Below, one piece after another: positions 22,801-31,135 of a DNA stretch of 41,029 bases (the stretch's first letter is position 1; each line of letters starts with the position of its first letter). This stretch comes from an uncultured Ruminococcus sp. (GTDB lineage: Bacteria; Bacillota; Clostridia; Oscillospirales; Acutalibacteraceae): contig CADBWP010000048.1 in NCBI GenBank assembly GCA_902798365.1, positions 1-41,029 on the forward strand, read 5' to 3'. The notes beneath the pieces were generated by a model, which was given only the letters and a program-made list of their open reading frames with translations, was not told the origin of the DNA and searched no databases. The position numbers and the translations under genes are program-made.

Positions 22801-23436
22801 ATGAAAAAAACAAATAAAAGAGAAACGATAAATCTTTTCTTTTCCGCTTTTTTGATAATCGCATTCATTGTTTGCGCAAATTTCTTTTCTAACTTTACCG
22901 CAAGCATAGACACGGTACCCGCACAGATCATCACCGTTCTGGTGTATGCCGTGTTCGGTCTGCTGCTGTTTTACGCAACAAGAGTGGGCGACGGCAAGGC
23001 AGTCAAGCGCTTTTCACCGCTTACGCTTATTATTCTGGTGCTGCCCACGCTGTATATCATTGTCGCTTCGATCGCCGCGTTCATGCCCCTGCACGATGTG
23101 TTTGCCGCAGATGCGCTGACGGGCAAGCTCAGCGTTATAACCGCGCTTTCGTCGGTGGCTTTGGGCTACGGACTTCCCTACAGCTTTTTCAGCGGCTTTG
23201 AGCTTGCGTCGGAGGACGACGAGGAGCCCGAGGAGGAAGACGAGCGTCGCGTGCTTGCAGGCGGCATCGAGGCAGACCTGTTAGAGGCAGACGAGATAGC
23301 CGACGCCGTTGAGGCTGAGGAAGAGGAAGCCGCAATGCAGGAGACCGCTCCCGCCGCCGATAAGGCACAGGAGACGGCGGAGGAAAACGATGAGTCCGAG
23401 GATTCTTCCGATACAGAGGAAGACGACGCGGAGTAA
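22801..23436 (+). CDS. Membrane protein with long acidic C-terminal tail
   Basis: A 211-residue protein with an N-terminal basic stretch, four hydrophobic helices (about residues 10-27, 38-57, 69-90 and 108-125) and a cytoplasmic-type tail of about 80 residues dominated by Glu, Asp and Ala. I do not recognise the family. I place the start at ATG 22801, preceded by GGGAGG at 8 bases. The open frame runs back to 22540 through repeat copy B, but that extension has repeat-derived sequence and no ribosome site. Followed by a long-loop terminator. Confidence 0.75.
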   Translation: MKKTNKRETINLFFSAFLIIAFIVCANFFSNFTASIDTVPAQIITVLVYAVFGLLLFYATRVGDGKAVKRFSPLTLIILVLPTLYIIVASIAAFMPLHDVFAADALTGKLSVITALSSVALGYGLPYSFFSGFELASEDDEEPEEEDERRVLAGGIEADLLEADEIADAVEAEEEEAAMQETAPAADKAQETAEENDESEDSSDTEEDDAE

Positions 23437-23465
23437 TATCGGTTACAGATTAATAATAAAGACAC

Positions 23466-23519
23466 CGGTCGGGAAGACAGGCAGCATGTTGATATGCACC
23501 GTTTGCCCGGCCGTTTTTT
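23466..23519 (+). terminator. Terminator of the gene at 22801
   Basis: CGGTCGGG (23466-23473) pairs with CCCGGCCG (23506-23513), one G-U pair, around a 32-base loop that has an internal GCAT/ATGC stem. TTTTTT follows. Confidence 0.7.
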
Positions 23520-23648
23520 CGTAAATAGTATGAATACGGCTTGCGTAAAGTGACCGCCGATACCAAATAGTACAAAAAGATTTGCCGAAGCGGTCAAAAA
23601 TTCTCACAAATAATTGCCGTACAAACACCCGAAAAACGGCTTGGATTG

Positions 23649-23677
23649 TTGACTTTTGAGTGCTGTTATAATATAAT
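23649..23677 (+). promoter_or_regulatory. Promoter of the aminosugar cluster
   Basis: TTGACT (23649-23654) and TATAAT (23672-23677) are exactly 17 bases apart. This is the best promoter before the run of genes 23737-31003 and may serve all of it. Confidence 0.85.
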
Positions 23678-23736
23678 TATTGTGTATGAGAATAATTACC
23701 AAACCATATTGTACTTATTTAAGGAAGGGATAGTTT

Positions 23737-24867
23737 ATGATACCTTTTAACGTACCTCCGTTTTTGGGAACGGAACCGGACTATATCATGCAGGCAGTCA
23801 AGGCGCAGAAGATCTGCGGCGACGGTCAGTTTACAAAGCTCTGCAACAAGTGGCTTGAGGACAAGACCGGCACAGCCAAGGCGCTGCTCACCACCTCCTG
23901 CACCCATTCGCTTGAGATGGCTGCGCTGCTGCTCGACATTCAGCCCGGCGACGAGGTCATTATGCCGTCGTTCACTTTTGTATCTACAGCCGACGCTTTT
24001 GTGTTGCGCGGCGCAAAAATAGTCTTTGTCGATATCCGTCCCGATACCATGAATATAGACGAAAAGCTTATTGAGGACGCGATCACCGACAAAACAAAGG
24101 CGATCGTGCCTGTTCACTACGCCGGCGTTGCCTGCGAGATGGACACAATTACCGAGATAGCAAAAAGGCACAACCTCGCCGTTGTTGAGGACGCGGCTCA
24201 GGCTGTTATGTCCGAGTACAAGGGCAGAGCTCTTGGAACCATCGGCGACTACGGCTGCTACTCCTTCCACGAAACCAAAAACTACAGCATGGGCGAGGGC
24301 GGCGCGCTGCTCATAAAGGATCCCAAAATGGCAGACGAGGCGGAGATCATCCGCGAAAAGGGCACCGACAGAAGCCGCTTTTTGCGCGGTCAGATAGATA
24401 AATACACCTGGGTAAACTTCGGCTCGTCCTATCTTCCCAGCGATATGAACGCCGCTTATCTGTGGGCTCAGCTTCAGAAGGCGGACATGATAAACGACAA
24501 CCGCCTTGCTTCGTGGCAGCGTTACTACGACGCCTTTGAGGAGCTTGAGCGCGACGGCTTTGTTGAGCGCCCGATCATTCCCGAGGACTGCAAGCACAAT
24601 GCCCACATGTTCTACCTCAAAACAAAGGATATCGAGGAGAGAACGCGCCTTATCTCTTATCTTAAGGAAAACGGCGTTATGGCGGTGTTCCACTACATTC
24701 CGCTCCATTCCGCTCCCGCAGGCAAAAAGTTCGGACGCTTCCACGGCGAGGACAAATACACCACGCGCGAGAGCGAGCGTCTGGTAAGACTGCCCATGTA
24801 CTACGGCCTGACGGACGAGGACATCACCAAGGCGATCGACGCGGTCATCGCGTTTTATAAGGGTTAA
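23737..24867 (+). CDS. wecE: dTDP-4-amino-4,6-dideoxygalactose transaminase (WecE/RffA type)
   Basis: The 376-residue PLP enzyme belongs to the DegT/DnrJ/EryC1/StrS family. It resembles E. coli RffA/WecE closely: MIPFNVPP start, LLTTSCTHSLEMAALLLD, YTFVSTADAFVLRGAKIVFVD-type core, and Lys181 in SFHETKNYS as the Schiff-base lysine. WecE converts dTDP-4-keto-6-deoxyglucose plus glutamate to dTDP-Fuc4N. AAGGAAGGGAT lies before the ATG. rfbA and rfbB in the same run would supply the substrate. The strong likeness to the enterobacterial enzyme could mean transfer between phyla, though the base composition looks like its neighbours. Confidence 0.93.
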   Translation: MIPFNVPPFLGTEPDYIMQAVKAQKICGDGQFTKLCNKWLEDKTGTAKALLTTSCTHSLEMAALLLDIQPGDEVIMPSFTFVSTADAFVLRGAKIVFVDIRPDTMNIDEKLIEDAITDKTKAIVPVHYAGVACEMDTITEIAKRHNLAVVEDAAQAVMSEYKGRALGTIGDYGCYSFHETKNYSMGEGGALLIKDPKMADEAEIIREKGTDRSRFLRGQIDKYTWVNFGSSYLPSDMNAAYLWAQLQKADMINDNRLASWQRYYDAFEELERDGFVERPIIPEDCKHNAHMFYLKTKDIEERTRLISYLKENGVMAVFHYIPLHSAPAGKKFGRFHGEDKYTTRESERLVRLPMYYGLTDEDITKAIDAVIAFYKG

Positions 24868-24870
24868 GCT

Positions 24871-25389
24871 ATGAGCAACAACGTTACAATCAGAAAAATC
24901 ACCGAGGCGGACACCGCCAAGATAGTAAAGTGGCGCAACGCCCCTTCGGTGGTTGAGCATTTTATATACAGAACTCCGCTTACCGAGGAGGCTCACCTCA
25001 ACTGGTTCCATAACCGCATCGAAACGGGTGACGTCGTTCAGTTTATTATCTGCGACGGCGAAAACGAGGTCGGCTCGGTTTATCTCAGAGATATAGACCC
25101 CGTCAACAAAAAGTGCGAGTACGGCATTTTTATAGGCGAGGAATCCTGCCGCGGCAGGGGTGTCGGCTCGGCGGCGGCAAGGCTCGCGCTTGACTACGCC
25201 TTTGAGGAGCTTAAGCTCAACCGCGTGTTTTTGCGCGTGTTTGCGGACAACCCCCGCGCTATAAAGAGCTATGAGAACGCGGGCTTTAAGAAAGAGGGCG
25301 TGTTCCGCGACGACGTTATCATAGACGGCACGGGCTATGACATGGTCTTTATGGGCATTTTGAGAAGAGAGTGGAAAAAGGAGGCTTGA
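24871..25389 (+). CDS. GNAT N-acetyltransferase, probably acting on the dTDP-aminosugar
   Basis: The 172-residue protein has the GNAT fold. The acetyl-CoA loop is R-G-R-G-V-G-S near residues 94-100, followed by LALDYAFEELKLNRV and a DNPRAIKSYENAGFK segment as in RimJ/RimL-type enzymes. It starts 3 bases after the aminotransferase, so the most likely substrate is dTDP-Fuc4N, giving dTDP-Fuc4NAc, the role WecD plays in E. coli. It is more like the RimL/PseH subgroup than WecD itself, and protein N-terminal acetylation cannot be excluded. Confidence 0.82.
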   Translation: MSNNVTIRKITEADTAKIVKWRNAPSVVEHFIYRTPLTEEAHLNWFHNRIETGDVVQFIICDGENEVGSVYLRDIDPVNKKCEYGIFIGEESCRGRGVGSAAARLALDYAFEELKLNRVFLRVFADNPRAIKSYENAGFKKEGVFRDDVIIDGTGYDMVFMGILRREWKKEA

Positions 25390-25393
25390 TACA

Positions 25394-26347
25394 ATGCCGA
25401 AAATATCCTTTGTGATCCCCTGCTACCGTTCACAGAATACCATAGGAACGGTGGTGGATGAGATCGTCTCCACCGTTACCAAGCGCGCGGAGTACGACTA
25501 CGAAATAATCCTTGTAAACGACAGCTCGCCCGACGGCGTGTTCGGCACCATAACCGAGCTTGCGCAGAATAATCCCCATATAACGGGCATCGACCTTGCA
25601 AGCAACTTCGGTCAGCACTCGGCTATTATGGCGGGCTTCGGATATGTAACGGGCGATGTTGTGGTTTGTCTTGACGACGACGGCCAGACGCCCGCAAACG
25701 AGATGTTCTCGCTTATAGACAAGCTCGGAGAGTTTGACCTTGTGTTTGCCGAATACAAAAACAAGCAGCACTCGGGCTTCCGCAACTTCGGCAGCAAGAT
25801 AAACGACAAGATGGCTCAATGGCTTATCAACAAGCCCAAGGAGCTCAAAATAATGAGCTACTTTGCCTGCAAGCGCTTTGTTATCGACGAGGTGCTGCGT
25901 TACCCCAACCCGTTCCCCTACATCAGCGGTCTGCTGCTCCGCGTTACCAACAAGGTGACCAATGTAGAGGTTCAGCACCGCGAAAGGCTCGAGGGCGAAA
26001 GCGGCTACAGCTTCGGCAAGCTTTTGCTGCTGTGGGTAAACGGCTTTACATCTTTTTCGGTAAAGCCGCTGCGAATAGCCACCTTTATGGGCGTGTTCAC
26101 GGCTATAATCGGCTTTTTGTACGGGCTTTACATAATTATCAATAAGCTGATAATCAATCCCGCCGCCCCCCTGGGCTACAGCTCTACCATGGCGGTAATG
26201 CTGTTTGTCGGAGGTATGCTCATGCTTATGCTGGGCATGATCGGCGAATATGTGGGAAGAATATACATAAGCATAAACCGCTCGCCTCAGTATGTGGTGC
26301 GCAGAACCGTAGGACGCGGAGTGAAGCAGGATGAAGAAAAGGTTTGA
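25394..26347 (+). CDS. ArnC-like polyprenyl-phosphate glycosyltransferase (GT2)
   Basis: The 317-residue protein has FVIPCYRSQN, VNDSSPDG, NFGQHSAIMAGF and a metal-binding LDDDGQTP motif (D94-D96). Two C-terminal membrane helices and LGMIGEYVGRIYISINRSPQY follow. The NxGQHSAIMAGF segment is the same as in ArnC, which loads 4-amino-arabinose derivatives on undecaprenyl phosphate. In this operon the likely donor is dTDP-Fuc4NAc. It overlaps the next gene by 17 bases. Confidence 0.9.
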   Translation: MPKISFVIPCYRSQNTIGTVVDEIVSTVTKRAEYDYEIILVNDSSPDGVFGTITELAQNNPHITGIDLASNFGQHSAIMAGFGYVTGDVVVCLDDDGQTPANEMFSLIDKLGEFDLVFAEYKNKQHSGFRNFGSKINDKMAQWLINKPKELKIMSYFACKRFVIDEVLRYPNPFPYISGLLLRVTNKVTNVEVQHRERLEGESGYSFGKLLLLWVNGFTSFSVKPLRIATFMGVFTAIIGFLYGLYIIINKLIINPAAPLGYSSTMAVMLFVGGMLMLMLGMIGEYVGRIYISINRSPQYVVRRTVGRGVKQDEEKV

Positions 26348-26681
26348 TATAAAGGTATATGGCCTGCTGCATTTTATTCTGTTCATGTACTCGCTTGTGG
26401 GCGTGTTTATGAAGCTCGCGTTTCAGCAGGAGTTTTTATCCTTTTACTTTTTACTGTTTGCGGGTCTTGCCGTTTTGGTTTTGGGCATTTACGCCCTGCT
26501 GTGGCAGCAGGTGCTCAAAAAGCTTCCGCTCACCGTGGCGTTCACCAACAAGGCGATATGCATAGCCTGGGGAATGCTGTGGGGCGCGCTGTTTTTGGGC
26601 GACTCAATAACATGGTATAAAATAGTCGGCTCGCTTATTGTTTTTGCGGGCGTTGTATTGGTGGTGACGAGCAATGAGTGA
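26331..26681 (+). CDS. EamA/SMR-like small membrane protein, ArnE-type flippase subunit
   Basis: A 116-residue protein with four membrane helices and the VLKKLPLTVAF...WGALFLGD pattern of EamA/SMR folds, as in ArnE. Its start lies inside the end of the GT2 gene and its end overlaps the next small membrane gene by 8 bases, so the three are translationally coupled. By analogy with ArnE/ArnF, the two small proteins would form a heterodimer moving the lipid-linked sugar to the outer face. Confidence 0.78.
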   Translation: MKKRFDIKVYGLLHFILFMYSLVGVFMKLAFQQEFLSFYFLLFAGLAVLVLGIYALLWQQVLKKLPLTVAFTNKAICIAWGMLWGALFLGDSITWYKIVGSLIVFAGVVLVVTSNE

Positions 26682-27045
26682 CGGACAGCTTGTACTTATT
26701 TTTTCGTTTGTGTTCCTGTTCTCGGTGCTCATTTCCTCGGTATCGCAGATAATGCTCAAAAAAAGCGCCGACAGAACATACGACACAAAGCTCGGGGAAT
26801 ATCTCAATCCCCTGGTGATAGCGGCATACGGCATGTTTTTCTGCTCAATGCTCATCACCATGTATTGCTACAAGTTCGTGGATGTTTCCGCGGGACCCAT
26901 CTACGAGAGCGCGGGCTACATCTTTGTGGCGGTTTTGGGATACTTTTTCTTAAAAGAGAGATTTACAACAAAAAAAGTCATCGGAATGCTGCTGATCCTT
27001 GCGGGCATAGCGCTGTTTTCGCTCGGAGGACTTCTGCCGTTCTGA
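26674..27045 (+). CDS. EamA/SMR-like small membrane protein, ArnF-type flippase subunit
   Basis: A 123-residue protein with four helices. It has SQIMLKKSADR after helix 1, VDVSAGPIYESAGYIFVAVLGYFFLKERFT and a final glycine-rich helix, the core of the EamA half-domain. It is distinct in sequence from the partner encoded just upstream, which fits a heterodimer. The two together equal one full-length ten-helix EamA transporter in topology only approximately. Confidence 0.78.
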   Translation: MSDGQLVLIFSFVFLFSVLISSVSQIMLKKSADRTYDTKLGEYLNPLVIAAYGMFFCSMLITMYCYKFVDVSAGPIYESAGYIFVAVLGYFFLKERFTTKKVIGMLLILAGIALFSLGGLLPF

Positions 27046-27067
27046 CACAGAGGAAAGTGGGGATAAT

Positions 27068-28528
27068 ATGAAGATAAAAGAAGCGTTTTTGGAAAAATAC
27101 CGCTCCGACAGGGTTTTGCTCGGAGAGTGGATAATGCTGGGCGCTACCGTGCTGTTCATGTTTGTGGCTATCTCTTTTGTGGATATGCACAGCCTGACCA
27201 TCTGGTCAACCAACGTGCTCGACGTCACCTTTGACGGCAACATCCGCAACCTGTACGAGTTTACCGCCAAAAACCTGCACAACGTTCAGCACCAGTACCT
27301 GGGCAGCGAGCTGTTTTCGGTGCTTCCGCTGTCTATCTGGAACATTCCCATCTGGATAGCGCAAAGATTCTTCGGCAAGGACATCATGCATTCTGCGGTG
27401 CTGATGGCGTGGTCAAAGCTTTTCGGCATTTTGCTTACGGGCATCATGCTCAAATACACCCACAAGATAACCATGCTCATCACAAACGACAGAATAAAGG
27501 CTATGTGGGCGGTGTTCCTCACCGCAAGCTCCACCTTTATTTATCTGGGAGTTTATTACGCCGGACAGAACGACATCATTATGATGGTTCCGTCGGTAAT
27601 CGGCATTTACTGCCTGCTAAAGGGCAGCCAAAAGGGCTTCATCATCTGGTCGGCGGTGGCTATCGCCATAAAGCCCTTCTTCCTGTTTGCCTTCCTCGCC
27701 GTGCTTCTGCTTTATGAGAAGAACATCATCAAGGCGATTTTAAAGGCTGCCGTCAGCGTATCGGGACTTGCGCTTCAGAAGCTTATTTTCCTCGGCGCGC
27801 CCATGTACAAGGAGTCGATCGAGCTGGGACCCTCAAAGCACATGCTTGAGCAGATGTTCCCCACAAACCTCGACACCTGCTTCGGCGGCATATCGTTCTT
27901 TGCAATAGCGCTTGTGCTGATACTTCTGTACGCATATACGCGCGACTTTACGCTTGACGACGTTCGCGCAGGCGAGGTTCACATTGCAAAGTATGTAATC
28001 TATTTTGTAACGCTCACCAATACGGCGTATCTCATGTTCTCGCCGTTCACCTATTACCGTCTGGCCACCCTTGCGCCGTTCCTCTATATTATGATGGTTC
28101 AGCACAAGAGGATGTACTTCTACAACGGAATCCTCGAAACCTCTATGGCTGCGGGACTTCTGCTCAAGATGGGCTTCCGCCAGAACACCAGCCTTTTCCG
28201 CGCAAAGTCGCTCAATCTTTCGCTTATTCAGCGCTTCTTCGGGTATTCGGTGCCCATTGGCGGAGAGGAAAAGGCATACACCAGCATCAGCACCTGGCTC
28301 AGAGACAACGACAGCCTGCTTATTTACTACACTCCGCTGTTTTCGGGCGTAGCCGTTGTATGCGCCGCGCTGCTGCTCATCCTCAACCATCCCGAGGAGA
28401 AAATCAAAACACCCATAAACGGCGACAAAAACTGCCGCGTGCTTTTGTGGGGCAGAATTTTGATGATCATTCCCTTTATCATATTCACCATCTGGCTGTT
28501 TATGAAGGCGCCTATAAAGAACTATTAA
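27068..28528 (+). CDS. GT-C-like multi-pass membrane glycosyltransferase (putative)
   Basis: The 486-residue protein has about ten membrane helices. A first external loop carries an acidic TFDGN segment and a later loop has YAGQNDI, reminiscent of the GQNDI-type motif of GT87/PIG-M-like GT-C mannosyltransferases. It is not clearly ArnT. Position directly after the GT2 and the flippase pair suggests that it transfers the flipped sugar to a cell-surface acceptor. The AGAGGAAAGTGG-GGATAAT region supplies its ribosome site. Family assignment is tentative; a polymerase role is possible. Confidence 0.6.
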   Translation: MKIKEAFLEKYRSDRVLLGEWIMLGATVLFMFVAISFVDMHSLTIWSTNVLDVTFDGNIRNLYEFTAKNLHNVQHQYLGSELFSVLPLSIWNIPIWIAQRFFGKDIMHSAVLMAWSKLFGILLTGIMLKYTHKITMLITNDRIKAMWAVFLTASSTFIYLGVYYAGQNDIIMMVPSVIGIYCLLKGSQKGFIIWSAVAIAIKPFFLFAFLAVLLLYEKNIIKAILKAAVSVSGLALQKLIFLGAPMYKESIELGPSKHMLEQMFPTNLDTCFGGISFFAIALVLILLYAYTRDFTLDDVRAGEVHIAKYVIYFVTLTNTAYLMFSPFTYYRLATLAPFLYIMMVQHKRMYFYNGILETSMAAGLLLKMGFRQNTSLFRAKSLNLSLIQRFFGYSVPIGGEEKAYTSISTWLRDNDSLLIYYTPLFSGVAVVCAALLLILNHPEEKIKTPINGDKNCRVLLWGRILMIIPFIIFTIWLFMKAPIKNY

Positions 28529-28540
28529 GGAGTTGAAGCT

Positions 28541-29413
28541 ATGAAAGGCATAATTCTTGCGGGAGGAAAGGGCACAAGGCTCTATCCCATGACAAAAACC
28601 GTTTCCAAGCAGCTGCTTCCGGTTTATGACAAGCCGCTCATTTACTATCCGCTGTCCATCCTTATGCTGGCAGAGATAAGAGACATCCTTGTTATCTCAA
28701 CGCCCGAGGACACCCCCATATACAAAGAGCTTTTGGGCGACGGCTCGCGGCTCGGCATTTCAATCAGTTATGCCGTTCAGGAAAAGCCCAACGGACTTGC
28801 CCAGGCGTTTATTCTGGGCGAGGAGTTCATAGGCGACGACAGCGTCTGCCTCATTCTTGGCGACAATGTCTTTTACGGTCAGAACTTCCCCAATATGCTG
28901 CTTAAGGCAAAGCAAAAGCAGCAGGGCGCTACCGTGTTCGGTTATCCTGTGCTCAAGCCCTCCGACTTCGGCGTGGTTGAGTTTGACGCAAACGGCAAGG
29001 TGCTGTCAATCGAGGAGAAGCCCGCCAAGCCCAAGTCGAACTACGCGGTTCCCGGACTTTACTTCTACGACAACAATGTTATCCGTTACGCCAAGAGCAT
29101 CAAGCCCTCGGCAAGAGGCGAGCTTGAAATATCTTCCATCAACAGCATTTACCTTGAAAACGGCGAGCTCGACGTTGTTCTGCTGGGCAGAGGCATGGCG
29201 TGGCTCGACACCGGCACACCCGGCGGACTGCTTAAGGCTGCCGAGTATGTGCAGACCATACAGTCTATGCAGGGCTTGTACATCAGCTGCATAGAAGAGA
29301 TCGCGTGGCGCAAGGGCTACATCACCACCGAAAAGCTCAAAGAGCTGGGTGAGGAGCTTAAAATGACCGAATACGGACAGTATCTGATCAATTTAGCCGA
29401 GGACAACAAATGA
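28541..29413 (+). CDS. rfbA: Glucose-1-phosphate thymidylyltransferase
   Basis: The 290-residue protein begins [18 protein letters not shown], with the nucleotide-binding loop and [23 protein letters not shown] carries the metal-binding Asp, and [20 protein letters not shown] completes the RmlA signature. It forms dTDP-glucose from dTTP and glucose-1-phosphate, the first step to the dTDP-4-keto-6-deoxyglucose used by the aminotransferase. rfbC and rfbD are not in the window, so the local product is unlikely to be only rhamnose. Stop overlaps the next start (ATGA). Confidence 0.97.
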   Translation: MKGIILAGGKGTRLYPMTKTVSKQLLPVYDKPLIYYPLSILMLAEIRDILVISTPEDTPIYKELLGDGSRLGISISYAVQEKPNGLAQAFILGEEFIGDDSVCLILGDNVFYGQNFPNMLLKAKQKQQGATVFGYPVLKPSDFGVVEFDANGKVLSIEEKPAKPKSNYAVPGLYFYDNNVIRYAKSIKPSARGELEISSINSIYLENGELDVVLLGRGMAWLDTGTPGGLLKAAEYVQTIQSMQGLYISCIEEIAWRKGYITTEKLKELGEELKMTEYGQYLINLAEDNK

Positions 29414-29871
29414 CAGGCGCAATAAAAAAGCTTTCGGCGGCGGCGCTTTTGGCTGTGACAATGCTTATGCTGTGCGCCTGCTCGGGCGAAAAGCCCGCCT
29501 ACGTCGGCACATGGACGGTTGAAAGCTACGAATGGGCAGACGAGCTGCACAGGGATAACAATGCCGGCTACGAGGCGACCGTGATACTCAACGAGGACGG
29601 AACATACAGCTTATCCGAGTATTACTACAATCTTCCCGAGCCTGTCAATTCAAGGGAAAGCACCCACGAAGCCCGCGGCTCATATACCGTCGGCGAGGGT
29701 CAACTTGTTTTGAAGGCGGATTACGCCAAGTCTGTTTTTAACGGTCAGACGTCGGAAACGAGCAAACCCGAAAACGACGTTCTCACGCTTAAGCAGGACG
29801 GAGAAAAGCTTTCCTACGTTTTAGGCGATCCAAACTTCTTTTCCTATGTAACCTTGAAAAAAGAGGGATAG
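29410..29871 (+). CDS. Lipoprotein of unknown function
   Basis: A 153-residue protein with a lipoprotein signal peptide: basic start, hydrophobic run and LCAC lipobox with Cys24 as the likely lipidated residue. The mature part has a [12 protein letters not shown] start and repeated beta-strand patterns ([25 protein letters not shown]) that suggest a small lipocalin-like barrel. It is coupled to rfbA by a 4-base overlap, but a role in sugar transfer is only a guess. Confidence 0.78.
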   Translation: MTGAIKKLSAAALLAVTMLMLCACSGEKPAYVGTWTVESYEWADELHRDNNAGYEATVILNEDGTYSLSEYYYNLPEPVNSRESTHEARGSYTVGEGQLVLKADYAKSVFNGQTSETSKPENDVLTLKQDGEKLSYVLGDPNFFSYVTLKKEG

Positions 29872-29950
29872 ACCGGTCGCCGCGCAATACAAACAAGCTA
29901 AACCAATGTATTATTTATATAGATAATAATATTATACGAGGAGATTCAAT

Positions 29951-31003
29951 ATGAAAAACATTCTTGTTACGGGCGGAGCGGGCTTTATCGGCTCCAACTT
30001 CGTTCACCATATGCTCAAAAACCACGACTACAACATCATCAATATCGACTCGCTGACCTATGCGGGCAACCTTGACAACCTTACCGACATCGAAAATGAT
30101 CCCCGTTACACCTTCCTCAAGACCGACATCCGCGACCGCGAGGCGCTGACCGAGATCTTTGAGAAGTACGACATAGACACGGTGGTCAACTTTGCTGCGG
30201 AAAGCCACGTTGACCGTTCCATCACCGAGCCCGAGATCTTCCTCACCACAAACGTTATCGGCACACAGACGTTGCTCGACGTTGCCAAGCGTTTTTGGAA
30301 GGTCGATCCCGACGACAAGTATTCGCGCGAGTTTAAGGACGGCGTAAAATACCTGCAGGTTTCCACCGACGAGGTATATGGCGCTCTGGGCAAGACGGGA
30401 ATGTTTGAGGAAACCACTCCGCTGTCGCCCAACAGCCCCTACTCGGCGTCAAAGGCGAGCGCGGACATGGTTGTAAGAGCATACCACGAGACCTTCGGAA
30501 TGCCCGTCAACATCACACGCTGCTCAAACAACTACGGTCCCTATCAGTTCCCCGAAAAGCTTATTCCGCTTATGATCAACAACTGCAAAAGCGGCAAGCA
30601 GCTTCCCGTATATGGCGACGGAATGCAGATCCGCGACTGGCTGCATGTTTCCGATCACTGCAACGCCATCGACACCGTGCTTCACAAGGGCGTTATCGGC
30701 GAGATCTACAACATAGGCGGCAACAACGAAAAGGCTAATATCGAGATCGTTAAGCTGATCATCAAGACCCTCGGCAAGTCGGAGGATCTTATCAAGTACG
30801 TAAAGGACAGACCCGGCCACGACCGCCGCTATGCCATTGACAACACCAAAATCACCACTCAGCTCGGCTGGGCTCCCGCATACACCTTTGAGCAGGGCAT
30901 TGCCGAAACCATCGAGTGGTATCTTGCCAACGAGGAGTGGATGAACAAGATCACCTCGGGCGACTATATGAACTACTACGAGAAGATGTACAAAAAAGCA
31001 TAA
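29951..31003 (+). CDS. rfbB: dTDP-glucose 4,6-dehydratase
   Basis: The 350-residue extended SDR enzyme has the NAD-binding TGGAGFIGSNF loop, the STDEVYG motif with catalytic Thr/Asp/Glu, and YSASKASAD with the active-site Tyr and Lys. RDWLHVSDHC and GHDRRYAID are RmlB hallmarks. It makes dTDP-4-keto-6-deoxyglucose from the RfbA product. CGAGGAGA lies before the ATG. It closes the aminosugar run and is followed by a terminator. Confidence 0.97.
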   Translation: MKNILVTGGAGFIGSNFVHHMLKNHDYNIINIDSLTYAGNLDNLTDIENDPRYTFLKTDIRDREALTEIFEKYDIDTVVNFAAESHVDRSITEPEIFLTTNVIGTQTLLDVAKRFWKVDPDDKYSREFKDGVKYLQVSTDEVYGALGKTGMFEETTPLSPNSPYSASKASADMVVRAYHETFGMPVNITRCSNNYGPYQFPEKLIPLMINNCKSGKQLPVYGDGMQIRDWLHVSDHCNAIDTVLHKGVIGEIYNIGGNNEKANIEIVKLIIKTLGKSEDLIKYVKDRPGHDRRYAIDNTKITTQLGWAPAYTFEQGIAETIEWYLANEEWMNKITSGDYMNYYEKMYKKA

Positions 31004-31021
31004 GCCATTGCAAAGGTTTTT

Positions 31022-31053
31022 CGGTCGGGAGGCGATCTTCCCGACCGATATTT
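31022..31053 (+). terminator. Terminator after rfbB
   Basis: CGGTCGGGA (31022-31030) and TCCCGACCG (31039-31047) form a 9-pair stem, then ATATTTG. The T tract is weak. Confidence 0.7.
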
Positions 31054-31085
31054 GTGATCCCGCATTTTGTAATGCTTCTCTGACG

Positions 31086-31107
31086 GTCTGCATGCTGTAA
31101 TGCAGAC
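31086..31107. promoter_or_regulatory. Inverted repeat upstream of the ABC transporter (possible operator)
   Basis: GTCTGCAT (31086-31093) and ATGCAGAC (31100-31107) form perfect 8-base arms around GCTGTA. A CATAAT (31107-31112) overlaps its right edge as a possible -10. No cognate regulator gene is adjacent. Confidence 0.45.
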
Positions 31108-31135
31108 ATAATTCAAACGAAAAGGAGATACCGAT

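Noticed and set aside
23719-25011. 430-residue open frame on the minus strand
   Set aside because: It is a shadow of wecE, which matches RffA residue by residue in the other strand; no ribosome site or motif was found.
25430-26386. 318-residue minus-strand frame
   Set aside because: It is antisense to the ArnC-like GT2, whose motifs are unmistakable.
23737-29413. Rhamnose biosynthesis operon
   Set aside because: rfbC and rfbD are missing while a 4-aminotransferase and an acetyltransferase are present, which points to a 4-amino sugar; rhamnose genes could still exist elsewhere.
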